Positions 28,007-35,663 of a stretch of DNA of 64,000 nt are shown here, in pieces; the stretch's first letter is position 1; every line of letters starts with the position of its first letter. The position numbers and the translations under genes were made by a program. This DNA is from Pedobacter sp. Leaf176 (GTDB lineage: Bacteria; Bacteroidota; Bacteroidia; Sphingobacteriales; Sphingobacteriaceae): contig NZ_LMPD01000004.1 in the NCBI RefSeq assembly GCF_001424305.1, positions 310,001 to 374,000 of the forward strand, written 5' to 3'. The notes below the pieces were generated by a model. That model was given only the letters and a program-made list of their open reading frames with translations, ran no database searches and was not told where the DNA came from.

Positions 28007-29131
28007 TTATTGTTCTTGAACCGTATTATCAATTACGCTGAGCAATCCATTGACATAGGTATCATCGGTTAATTCCCAAAACATAATTCCGTTGAGTTTT
28101 TTGTTTATGACGTATTTCGTTTTCAGTGAGATTGATTTTGGGTCATCAAGCGTTGCAATCCTTTTGGCCATGGAGTTGTAGTAATACGGGGCTTGTGCAA
28201 TTTCATCCCAATAATACTTGTAACCCTTTTCTTCTGTAAACTGTGTGTTGAAATTTTTGAACGATACGCCATTAATGAATTTTGTCGGTTGATATAAACC
28301 CTGATTAGCTTCCGTTGAGTTTTCAAAGATTCTGGCATAAAACGCAGCACCTAAAGCAATTTTGTTTGCCGGAACGCCCAATTTAATTAATTCAGTAACG
28401 CCGTAATCGCCAGACAGAGGCGATCCTTTGGTGGAGTAAAGCGGCGTATGGTGGCCGCTCGTTGTGGCATAGCCTCCTACCAAATCGTAGCTCATTAAAT
28501 TAACTCTGTCAACCAGAGGCATAACTTTTTTCCATTCGAAACAAGAATCGATACAGTTTTTTGTGCCACCTGCAGCAAAACTTATTTCCGCTTTTTTACC
28601 CAATTGTTTACGCAACTCTTTAATCAATAAGGTAAAGTTTTGTTTGTCATCTTCCGCGTATCTGTGCCCCGGAAATCCGGCAACTGCCGGGTATTCCCAA
28701 TCGATATCAACTCCATCTGCCTTAAAAAAATCGAGTAATTCTTTTGTTGTTTTAGCAAAGGTTTTCCTGCCATCTGCCCGGCTGAATACTTCTGAGCAAT
28801 TTGCACAAGCGCTCCAGCCACCCATCGCCATCATCACTTTCAATTCTGGATTTCGCTTTTTTAGATCGACCATTTTTGAAATCAGTGCCGAATCTTTCGC
28901 TGAATGGATGTTCATGCTGTCGCCTTTCAAATGTCCGAAGCTGTAAATTAAATGACTTATCTTCTCAATTGGAAAGCTATCAATTAAAGTACCCCCGCCA
29001 CCAGTGTAGTATGCAATCACATTCGGCTTATATTTTTGCTGCGCTTTTGAATTTAATCCGCAAAAAACAGCGAAAATAATTATACAGGTAGTTGTGTGGA
29101 GGTTTTTTAATAGGAATAGCATTTTAGGCAT
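28007..29131 (-). CDS. Exported GH18 chitinase-like glycoside hydrolase
   Basis: The 374-residue product starts with a signal-like segment ending near LNSKAQQ and shows a GH18 barrel. The catalytic signature DGVDIDWEYP carries acid Glu146 with the two upstream Asp, preceded by VMMAMGGWSAC and followed by VNLMSYDLVGG (Tyr) and a C-terminal GIMFWELTDD. It would cleave beta-1,4-linked GlcNAc polymers by substrate-assisted retention. Chitin, peptidoglycan-derived glycans or N-glycan cores are all possible. It precedes no partner; the SirB1-like gene is immediately upstream on the same strand (2 nt gap). Confidence 0.93.
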   Translation of the reverse strand: MPKMLFLLKNLHTTTCIIIFAVFCGLNSKAQQKYKPNVIAYYTGGGGTLIDSFPIEKISHLIYSFGHLKGDSMNIHSAKDSALISKMVDLKKRNPELKVMMAMGGWSACANCSEVFSRADGRKTFAKTTKELLDFFKADGVDIDWEYPAVAGFPGHRYAEDDKQNFTLLIKELRKQLGKKAEISFAAGGTKNCIDSCFEWKKVMPLVDRVNLMSYDLVGGYATTSGHHTPLYSTKGSPLSGDYGVTELIKLGVPANKIALGAAFYARIFENSTEANQGLYQPTKFINGVSFKNFNTQFTEEKGYKYYWDEIAQAPYYYNSMAKRIATLDDPKSISLKTKYVINKKLNGIMFWELTDDTYVNGLLSVIDNTVQEQ

Positions 29132-29133
29132 GT

Positions 29134-30009
29134 TTAGTTTGATGTATCTTGTTCAGAAATAATTTTTTGTAGTTCATTTAGCTCGGCCACTTTATCCGCA
29201 GCACCGGCATTTTCGTAGGCAGAAACTAGGTTTCTGATTACCCTGCGAATGATATCGGTATTGCTGCAGGGCCTGTAATATTCAGGTAGCGCTTCTAAAT
29301 TTAGCTGACGTAAAAATTGATCTACATCATGTTTGCCGAAAATATTACCACGGTTAAAAGCATTTATATAAAACAAAACGCCGTACTCCGAACCTTCCTG
29401 CTTACTTTCATCGATAAAGCCCAATATGAAATGTTGCGGAAGATTAATGCCATAAATTGGCATATCCAGTTTTTGAGCGAGTGTTGAATAAATGATCGCC
29501 AGGGAAATTTGGTTGCCTTTTTTACTTTCAAGCACCTGATTTAAATAGGAGTTTTGTGGATCATGATGGTTTTTTGTGTTTCCACCAAAACCGAATTGCT
29601 GATATAAAACATGATTGATTAGTTTCACTTTCTCAACAGAACTCATTTCATATTGAAGCCCCAGCCATATTTCCCGCTTGATTTCTTCAAGCTGATTAAT
29701 TACCTTTTGTTCATCTAAATCAGGATATTGATAGCGATTGATGATTAAAGCACCCTGAAGCAAATCAAAAGCACCACTTAAATACCATAGGTTTAAATCT
29801 TCCTTAACCGTGTTAAATTGAATTTGATGGACAATGTTTTCAATGCGCTCCTGAAGCAAGCCATCAAAAGACTGTTCCCAGGCATTTTCCAGAAAATGAA
29901 TAACCTCGCCACCATATTCAAGCAGCTTTTGCTCAACATGCTGATAAACTTCTTCATCAGGGTCGTCAAGTAATTTAACTAAAGCACTTATCTCAGCGTT
30001 ATTTTCCAT
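29134..30009 (-). CDS. SirB1-like transglutaminase-fold protein
   Basis: The 291-residue product has an N-terminal helical region (about 1-75) and then a transglutaminase-like core with GNQISLAIIYSTLAQKLDMPI followed by YGINLPQHFILGF, as in SirB1/YchA-family proteins; helical repeat-like sequence closes the protein. The conserved segment carries the His of the fold, but no Cys is visible where the catalytic Cys would sit, consistent with the SirB1 group being non-enzymatic. The role is unknown. It lacks a signal peptide and is transcribed divergently from the methyltransferase gene. Confidence 0.75.
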   Translation of the reverse strand: MENNAEISALVKLLDDPDEEVYQHVEQKLLEYGGEVIHFLENAWEQSFDGLLQERIENIVHQIQFNTVKEDLNLWYLSGAFDLLQGALIINRYQYPDLDEQKVINQLEEIKREIWLGLQYEMSSVEKVKLINHVLYQQFGFGGNTKNHHDPQNSYLNQVLESKKGNQISLAIIYSTLAQKLDMPIYGINLPQHFILGFIDESKQEGSEYGVLFYINAFNRGNIFGKHDVDQFLRQLNLEALPEYYRPCSNTDIIRRVIRNLVSAYENAGAADKVAELNELQKIISEQDTSN

Positions 30010-30019
30010 AAAACATACA

Positions 30020-30027
30020 TACGTTTG
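30020..30027 (+). promoter_or_regulatory. Candidate -7 element TACGTTTG
   Basis: It matches TAnnTTTG and lies 27 nt before ATG 30055, favouring that start over the in-frame TTG at 30025, which overlaps the motif. Confidence 0.4.
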
Positions 30028-30054
30028 CGGCGTTTAATTACTTTTGCAATAGTT

Positions 30055-30843
30055 ATGATAATCCAATTTATTACTGATTACCTTAAACACCGTTTAACTG
30101 CTAAAACCAGGCACGGAACGCATTCGCCGTTCGTTTATAAGCTGGCAGACGAGGTAATTTACGATTTTAGCGATAAATCTGAATACAAAAATATAGAAGC
30201 GCAGCGAAAAAAACTTTTTAATGACGATTCAGTTATCAACGTTACAGACCTTGGTGCAGGCTCACACTTAAATAAAAACCGAACAAAAAAGGTAAGCCAA
30301 ATCGCAAAGAACGCACTAAAAAGTCCTCGTTTAGCAAAGCTTATTTACCGTCTGGCAAAAAGTACAAAGCCGAGAACGGCAATAGAATTGGGTACTTGTC
30401 TGGGCATCACTTCTGCGTATCTTTCAAAATCAAATCCCGAAGCCGAAATCATTACCATAGAGGGCTGCCCCGAAACCGCCAATGTGGCCAGGAGAAACTT
30501 CGACAATTTAGATTTAACTAATATTGAATTGCATGTGGGTAATTTCGATTTAATTTTACCTGATATTATTGCAAAGCAACCCACGTTGGATTTTGTTTAC
30601 ATCGACGGTAACCATCGTAAAGAAGCTACGTTGAATTACTTTAAATGGTGCTTACCTAAAGTTAACGAAAATTCTTTGCTCATTTTTGATGATATTTACT
30701 GGAGCAAGGGGATGAAAGAAGCCTGGAAGGAAATTAAAGAACACCCTGATGTTACGGTTACGATAGACCTATTCTGGATTGGATTGGTTTATTTTAAAAA
30801 AGGACAGGCAAAAGAACACTTCAAATTGAAATTTAATCAGTAA
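30055..30843 (+). CDS. Class I SAM-dependent methyltransferase
   Basis: From ATG 30055 the product has 262 residues. It begins MIIQFITDYLKHRLTAKTRHG and contains a Rossmann-type SAM site TAIELGTCLGITSAYLSK, then IITIEGCPETANVARRNF and LDFVYIDGNHRKEATLNYF, which resembles O-methyltransferase-type proteins. The N-terminal TRHGTHSPFVY segment is typical of a Bacteroidota group of these enzymes. The substrate is unknown. It overlaps the following DUF1345 gene by one base (TAATG), so they are co-translated. Confidence 0.85.
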   Translation: MIIQFITDYLKHRLTAKTRHGTHSPFVYKLADEVIYDFSDKSEYKNIEAQRKKLFNDDSVINVTDLGAGSHLNKNRTKKVSQIAKNALKSPRLAKLIYRLAKSTKPRTAIELGTCLGITSAYLSKSNPEAEIITIEGCPETANVARRNFDNLDLTNIELHVGNFDLILPDIIAKQPTLDFVYIDGNHRKEATLNYFKWCLPKVNENSLLIFDDIYWSKGMKEAWKEIKEHPDVTVTIDLFWIGLVYFKKGQAKEHFKLKFNQ

Positions 30844-31499
30844 TGAAAGTCGAACCTAAACTAAAGGGAATCCAGAAGTTAACAGCATTATATATTTTGC
30901 TTCTAAGTTTATTCGCCGGAGTTCTTGCTTACTTAGGTTCATTGCTAATTGACACCAGCTTTTTAACTCATATCATGTTCGGCTGGGATTTTTTCTGCGT
31001 AGCATTAATCCTTTTACATTGGTATATGTTCTACCATACTTCTGCAACGCAAACACACTTAAAAGCGAAAATGCAGGATGAAACCAGGGGAGAGACATTT
31101 GCAATAGTAGTTGTATCTACTTTTGCCGGCTTGCTTGCTGTTATTCTTCTGCTGCTGGATAAGGAAATTAAACCCCTTGATTTGGTAACAGCAATTTCCG
31201 GTATGTTTCTATCCTGGGCTTTGGTTCATACCACCTTTACTATGCGCTATGCGCATTTATTTTATGGCGATAACAGCAATAAAAATGGCGGACTGGATTT
31301 TCCTGGTGATGGAGAACCCGATTTTATAGATTTTGCTTATTTCTCCTTCGTAATCGGAATGACTTTTCAGGTTTCTGATGTTGAGATTTCCTCAAAAAGG
31401 ATCCGGAGACTTGCTTTACTTCATAGTATAATTTCTTTTATTTTCAATACGGTAATTGTTGCATTAACCATTAATGCATTGGCTGGTTTAAGCAAATAA
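30843..31499 (+). CDS. DUF1345 membrane protein
   Basis: The 218-residue product has about five hydrophobic segments (near 15-35, 43-60, 88-106, 115-133, 195-214) and a conserved DFIDFAYFSFVIGMTFQVSDVE loop that identifies DUF1345. The family is of unknown function and sits in the inner membrane. Its start overlaps the methyltransferase stop. Confidence 0.88.
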   Translation: MKVEPKLKGIQKLTALYILLLSLFAGVLAYLGSLLIDTSFLTHIMFGWDFFCVALILLHWYMFYHTSATQTHLKAKMQDETRGETFAIVVVSTFAGLLAVILLLLDKEIKPLDLVTAISGMFLSWALVHTTFTMRYAHLFYGDNSNKNGGLDFPGDGEPDFIDFAYFSFVIGMTFQVSDVEISSKRIRRLALLHSIISFIFNTVIVALTINALAGLSK

Positions 31500-31550
31500 T
31501 CGCTCATTAAAATTATAAAATCCTTATTATCATCCTTTTATCCATTTAAA

Positions 31551-31608
31551 ACTGATTTATCAGTCGTATAACTTATTTTGTAGTTGTAAAACTGAAAAAT
31601 AAGTTATA
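31551..31608 (+). promoter_or_regulatory. Probable BlaI operator region
   Basis: A perfect 13-bp inverted repeat TATAACTTATTTT (31567-31579) / AAAATAAGTTATA (31596-31608) spans 16 nt. Inside its spacer is a smaller palindrome AGTT-gtaa-AACT, and just upstream is ACTGA-ttta-TCAGT (31551-31564). The right arm overlaps the -7 promoter element, so a dimer bound here would block the promoter. Confidence 0.65.
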
Positions 31609-31614
31609 TGTTTG
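31584..31614 (+). promoter_or_regulatory. Promoter of the BlaI/M56 operon
   Basis: A TTG at 31584-31586, a 20-nt spacer and TATGTTTG (31607-31614) match the Bacteroidota -33/-7 pattern. The -7 element ends 3 nt before ATG 31618, so the transcript may be leaderless. Confidence 0.65.
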
Positions 31615-31617
31615 GGT

Positions 31618-31986
31618 ATGGAAGAATTAACCAAAACAGAAGAGCGTATCATGCAGGTTTTATGGGAGCTGCAAAAGGCATTCGTTAAAGATATAATTGA
31701 TGAATTGGATGAAGAACCAAAACCACCTTATAATACCATTTCTTCAATAGTGCGCTTACTCGAAAAAAAAGGCTATGTAAACTATAAAGCTTATGGAAAA
31801 ACCTACGAGTATTTTCCTTCAATTTCTAAAGACGAGTACGCCAAAACTACTTTCTCAAAAATGTTTTCGGGCTATTTTGATAATTCGCCCGCAAGTCTTT
31901 TATCATTTATGGTGAAAGAAGAAAAATTAAGTGAAAAGGATATAGAAGAAATCAAGAAACTCATCAGTGAAAATTCTAAATCATGA
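31618..31986 (+). CDS. BlaI/MecI/CopY-type transcriptional repressor
   Basis: The 122-residue product opens MEELTKTEERIMQVLWELQ and continues through YNTISSIVRLLEKKGYV, the winged-helix domain of BlaI/MecI regulators, then a C-terminal dimerisation region (FSGYFDNSPASLLSFMVKEE). These proteins repress until cleaved, directly or indirectly, by a BlaR1/MecR1 membrane protease of the M56 family. The gene directly downstream encodes an M56 protein and overlaps it by ATGA. An in-frame upstream TTG at 31612 is rejected because it lies in the promoter motif. Confidence 0.92.
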   Translation: MEELTKTEERIMQVLWELQKAFVKDIIDELDEEPKPPYNTISSIVRLLEKKGYVNYKAYGKTYEYFPSISKDEYAKTTFSKMFSGYFDNSPASLLSFMVKEEKLSEKDIEEIKKLISENSKS

Positions 31987-33653
31987 TTTTAATTTATTTG
32001 TTAAAGGTGTCTGTTTGCTTGCTTGTGTTTTTTGCAACCTATAAACTCTTATTAAGCAGGCTTACTTTCTTCAGGTTGAACAGGATTTATCTGTTATCAA
32101 CTTTATTAATCAGCTTTGTTATTCCGGCATTAACGATAGAGCACAAACAGGAGGTTGTTGTTGTAAATCAGCCGGTTTTAAATTCAGCTATATCGTATAG
32201 CAACGATCGGTCAGTTGAGCATGAAGTTATCGATGGAAGCTCGAATCCCTATTCTATAAACTGGTTGAAGTTAGCAGCATTTGCCTATCTTTTCATTGCA
32301 GGAGCTTTAGCAATTCGAAACCTGTTCATGATGGGCCTCATCAAACGTAGTTTGAGGAAATTTATGATTTCCAAAACTGATTCGGTAATCCTGGTTTCCG
32401 CGGATTCGAAAATCAAAAATTGCTCCTTCTTTAATAAAATAATAATTGATTCTTCACTTCCCAAACCAGAGCAAGAACTTGTTTTAAGACATGAATCGGT
32501 TCATGTTAATCAAAGGCATGTTATAGATAAGTTAGTTGTTAATCTGGCTGCCTGTATTTTATGGTTCAACCCGGTAATTTACTTCTGGCGAAGCGAAATA
32601 GACAATAATCATGAATTCCTGGCAGACGAAGCAACCATTGAAATTGTTGACAAAGGCAGTTATGCATCCCTGCTCCTAAACCTCGCTATGCCATCGAATG
32701 GTTTAGTCGTTAACGGTTTTAGTAAACTTCCGCTTAAAAACAGGATAACGATGCTATATAAAAAACCAGATTCTGGTTTTCAAAAAATCACTTATTTAAT
32801 CGTTATACCGGTTATTTCCATTTGCTGTTTCGCTTTTGTTAATAAGAAAGAAGTGCTTATACGGAAAATCGAAATTGTGAACAGCAAAATTGGTAATCAA
32901 TCGAAAGTCACCGAAAAACGAGTTGTGATTGGTTTGAAAAATACGACCGATTTAGTTTCGAACCTGGTAAAAGCTGACACAATTAGCAGCAATAAACAAT
33001 CTTTATTAAGTTCAAATGTCATAAATAGCGCGTTGGATTTAGATGAAATTCCAAAGTATACAACGATTAATGCAGAAATTAGAGATTTAGCAACAAACAG
33101 AGAATTGGTTTTAGTGGTCGATGCAGGGCATGGCGGGCAGGACGGTGCAACAAAAAGTCCATCCGGTATTGCCGAAAAAGATCTCAATTTACGTGCTGTG
33201 CAAATTCTTAAAGAGGAGGCTGATAAAAGGGGTATAAAAGTAGTACTTACCAGGGATAGAGATAAGATGATTCCGTTAAGGAATCGTTTGCCTGGTGAAA
33301 ACGCGACCGCCTTCATTTCTATACATTACAATTCCATGCCTAAACCGAACATGAAAGTACCTTTCGAAGGGGTGGAGGTAATTGTATCGAAGCAGAATCC
33401 AAATATTAAATATGCAGAACAGTTCGGTTTTAACATCTTAAAAAGCCTGAATTCATTAAATGGAATGACTGTACGCGATTCGTTAAAAAATGCTAATCTA
33501 TTTTTATTAAGAGAATCAAAAGTGCCTGCTATAGTTATCGAACTTGGAAATATCAATAGCGAAAAAAGCCTGGCTTATTTTAGTGATGAGAAAAACCTGA
33601 GGATAGTAAGCAACTTGATTTTAGATGGTTTTACTGCCTACACTAAGTCTTAA
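31983..33653 (+). CDS. M56 (BlaR1-like) membrane protease fused to an Amidase_3 peptidoglycan amidase domain
   Basis: The 556-residue protein has two parts. Residues 1-290 form an M56 module: hydrophobic segments near 1-20, 35-50 and 93-113, the zinc motif H170-E-S-V-H174 with a following NHEFLADE that supplies the third ligand, and a fourth hydrophobic segment at about 269-286. After a linker of about 85 residues comes an N-acetylmuramoyl-L-alanine amidase (Amidase_3) domain, residues 375-555, with zinc ligands and catalytic Glu in place: DAGHGG (H383), IAEKDLN (E398), SIHYNS (H448) and VIELGN (E520). BlaR1 topology would place this domain outside the inner membrane. BlaR1 normally carries a penicillin-sensing domain there; a catalytic amidase instead suggests sensing or trimming of peptidoglycan. 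It overlaps the repressor gene by 4 nt. Confidence 0.93.
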   Translation: MILIYLLKVSVCLLVFFATYKLLLSRLTFFRLNRIYLLSTLLISFVIPALTIEHKQEVVVVNQPVLNSAISYSNDRSVEHEVIDGSSNPYSINWLKLAAFAYLFIAGALAIRNLFMMGLIKRSLRKFMISKTDSVILVSADSKIKNCSFFNKIIIDSSLPKPEQELVLRHESVHVNQRHVIDKLVVNLAACILWFNPVIYFWRSEIDNNHEFLADEATIEIVDKGSYASLLLNLAMPSNGLVVNGFSKLPLKNRITMLYKKPDSGFQKITYLIVIPVISICCFAFVNKKEVLIRKIEIVNSKIGNQSKVTEKRVVIGLKNTTDLVSNLVKADTISSNKQSLLSSNVINSALDLDEIPKYTTINAEIRDLATNRELVLVVDAGHGGQDGATKSPSGIAEKDLNLRAVQILKEEADKRGIKVVLTRDRDKMIPLRNRLPGENATAFISIHYNSMPKPNMKVPFEGVEVIVSKQNPNIKYAEQFGFNILKSLNSLNGMTVRDSLKNANLFLLRESKVPAIVIELGNINSEKSLAYFSDEKNLRIVSNLILDGFTAYTKS

Positions 33654-33663
33654 AAATTAAATC

Positions 33664-35640
33664 ATGGAATTACTAACTTATCTTCTAAAAGTGAGTGCCT
33701 GTACAGCATTATTCTTTGGCTTTTACCTTTTGGTTTTGAGAAAACTTACTTTTTTCAGGATCAATAGATTTTACCTGCTGGTAACATTGCTTCTAAGTTT
33801 CGTAATTCCGGCATTGCAATTTAATGTTGAAAAAGCAGCTGATGTACGCCAGGTTTCAGCGCCTGTGGCAGCTCCCCCACTGCCTATTTATGCTATTGCG
33901 CAAGCACAAGCAGTTGAAGTTATTCAGATGCCAGTAGCGAGGCAGGGGATAGATTGGTTTTCTCTGATTCCTTACGCTTATTTAAGCGTTGCAGCAATTT
34001 TGCTCGGCTTTTCAACCTGGCAATTGTGCCGGTTATTAATTTATATTAACAACCATTCAACACGACAAAATGGGTTAAAACTAGTCCCTAAAACAGTAGG
34101 ATTTACGAATTGCTCCTTCTTCAACTATGTTTTTATAGACGAACGTAATTTAAGCGGACCAGATTTGGCGGTATTGCTCAAACATGAGGAGGTTCATGCA
34201 AATCAATTCCATTCAATAGATAAAATAATCTTAATGATTTGTAAGGCAGTATTATGGTTTAATCCGATAGTTTATTTTTTTGATAAAGCTTTGGAACAAA
34301 CACACGAATATGAAGCTGATGAAATGACTTCTTTAAACTTCGGGACAGGTGCATATGCTAAACTGCTTTTAAAGTTAGCTGTTTCGGGTAGTAACATGCC
34401 GCTAATTCACAATTTCGTTAAAAGTCCGATTAAAGCGCGAATCAAAATGTTGTACAACTTAAAGTCTGGTAATATGAAAAAGTTAAGTTATTTAATGGTG
34501 CTACCGGTTGCAATCGGTTTAGTTTGGCTGTTTTCAGTACAGGTTGTTTATGCACAATCCGTGCTTAAAAGTGAGGTGTTGCCCGAGGATACTTTAAAGA
34601 AAAAAGCTTTAAAAAATAAAGAATTGGCGCTACCAAATGTAAAGCGAACAGATTCATACTTTGTCTCTGCGGATTACTTAGAAAAGAAAGCAATCTCTGA
34701 ATCTGCATTAGGAAAGACTTTAATAGGAACAATAAAGGATACTTATAAGTCAAAATCCAAATTTGATTTCGACGGTGGTAAATTATTCCAATCGCAGGGA
34801 AGAACTTACATTTTGCCCAGGGTATATTTAGGGTCGCAAACTCTAAATCTTCTAAAAAAAGACAGTGAATTGAAAGTTGTTGTTTCTTCAACCGGCTTTA
34901 CTAAAGGGGAACGTTTCGTTTACATCCAGCCAAAACAGATCTTTTCCGGAGATAAGCTTGTTTATCAAATGCCAAAACCCGAAGTGTATCCTTTTTTGTA
35001 TGAAGCCAATAAAGTTAGATTTAATGATGGGAAAATTTCAAGTATAACCTCTTCAGGTAATAAAAAGATAATCAACGTTATTGCAAACGGCTATAATTTT
35101 AAGATCGCGATTAACAGGTTGCAAACAGATTTTGCCGATTTAAAAGATTATCAAACAGGCGACGATGTTAGATTGAGATTTGTGCATGAAGTAAAAACCG
35201 GGGCTAAATCATATTCGATAAAGGATTGGATCTCAATTTCAAAAAATATAAGAACGTTTGGCGTTCGGAATGGAATTTTATTTCATAAGTTTTATAAAGA
35301 CGACGGCCGTCAAAAGGTTGCCCATATAAAAACGAATATTTCATCTTCAGATAATTTAATCGCCAACAACTCAAAACTTGAATACCAAGCTATGGATTCT
35401 GTTAAAATGAGTAAAGATAAAACTACGATTTACATGTATGGGAAGGCAAAATTATTGTTAAATAAAATTACCATTGAGGCTGATGAAATTGTATACAATC
35501 AAATAACAAGGGAAGGACATGCCATTAATTTATTGGCCACTCATCCTTCTGGCGTGAAAATATTGGGTTCAAAAGGCAAATTTGCTGCGGATGGCCAGAT
35601 AGAAATTTGGCAAAATGTCAGTGGTGAATTCAGGCCTTAA
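33664..35640 (+). CDS. M56 membrane protease with OstA/LptA-like C-terminal tail
   Basis: The 658-residue protein is a paralogue of the preceding M56 module: TYLLKVSACTALFFGFYLLVL and NRFYLLVTLLLSFVIPAL at the start, the zinc motif H174-E-E-V-H178 in a LLKHEEVHANQFHSIDKI segment, and EYEADE for the third ligand. A fourth hydrophobic segment (about 275-298) ends VVYAQ. The C-terminal 360 residues lie outside the membrane. Their last 85 (LEYQAMDSVKMSKDKTTIYMY then GKAKLLLNKITIEADEIVYN) look like an OstA/LptA-type beta jelly-roll, a fold that carries lipopolysaccharide or binds envelope ligands. There is no TonB or penicillin-binding domain. It starts 10 nt after the amidase fusion and was probably derived from the same ancestor. 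Confidence 0.85.
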   Translation: MELLTYLLKVSACTALFFGFYLLVLRKLTFFRINRFYLLVTLLLSFVIPALQFNVEKAADVRQVSAPVAAPPLPIYAIAQAQAVEVIQMPVARQGIDWFSLIPYAYLSVAAILLGFSTWQLCRLLIYINNHSTRQNGLKLVPKTVGFTNCSFFNYVFIDERNLSGPDLAVLLKHEEVHANQFHSIDKIILMICKAVLWFNPIVYFFDKALEQTHEYEADEMTSLNFGTGAYAKLLLKLAVSGSNMPLIHNFVKSPIKARIKMLYNLKSGNMKKLSYLMVLPVAIGLVWLFSVQVVYAQSVLKSEVLPEDTLKKKALKNKELALPNVKRTDSYFVSADYLEKKAISESALGKTLIGTIKDTYKSKSKFDFDGGKLFQSQGRTYILPRVYLGSQTLNLLKKDSELKVVVSSTGFTKGERFVYIQPKQIFSGDKLVYQMPKPEVYPFLYEANKVRFNDGKISSITSSGNKKIINVIANGYNFKIAINRLQTDFADLKDYQTGDDVRLRFVHEVKTGAKSYSIKDWISISKNIRTFGVRNGILFHKFYKDDGRQKVAHIKTNISSSDNLIANNSKLEYQAMDSVKMSKDKTTIYMYGKAKLLLNKITIEADEIVYNQITREGHAINLLATHPSGVKILGSKGKFAADGQIEIWQNVSGEFRP

Positions 35641-35663
35641 TTGAAATATAATTCTTATCATAA

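Noticed and set aside
28563..28946. 127-residue plus-strand frame inside the GH18 gene
   Set aside because: Antisense to a conserved catalytic domain (it covers the DGVDIDWE region); composition unlike the real proteins here.
32897..33316. 139-residue minus-strand frame inside the M56/amidase gene
   Set aside because: Antisense to the linker and the start of the amidase domain; not conserved-looking.
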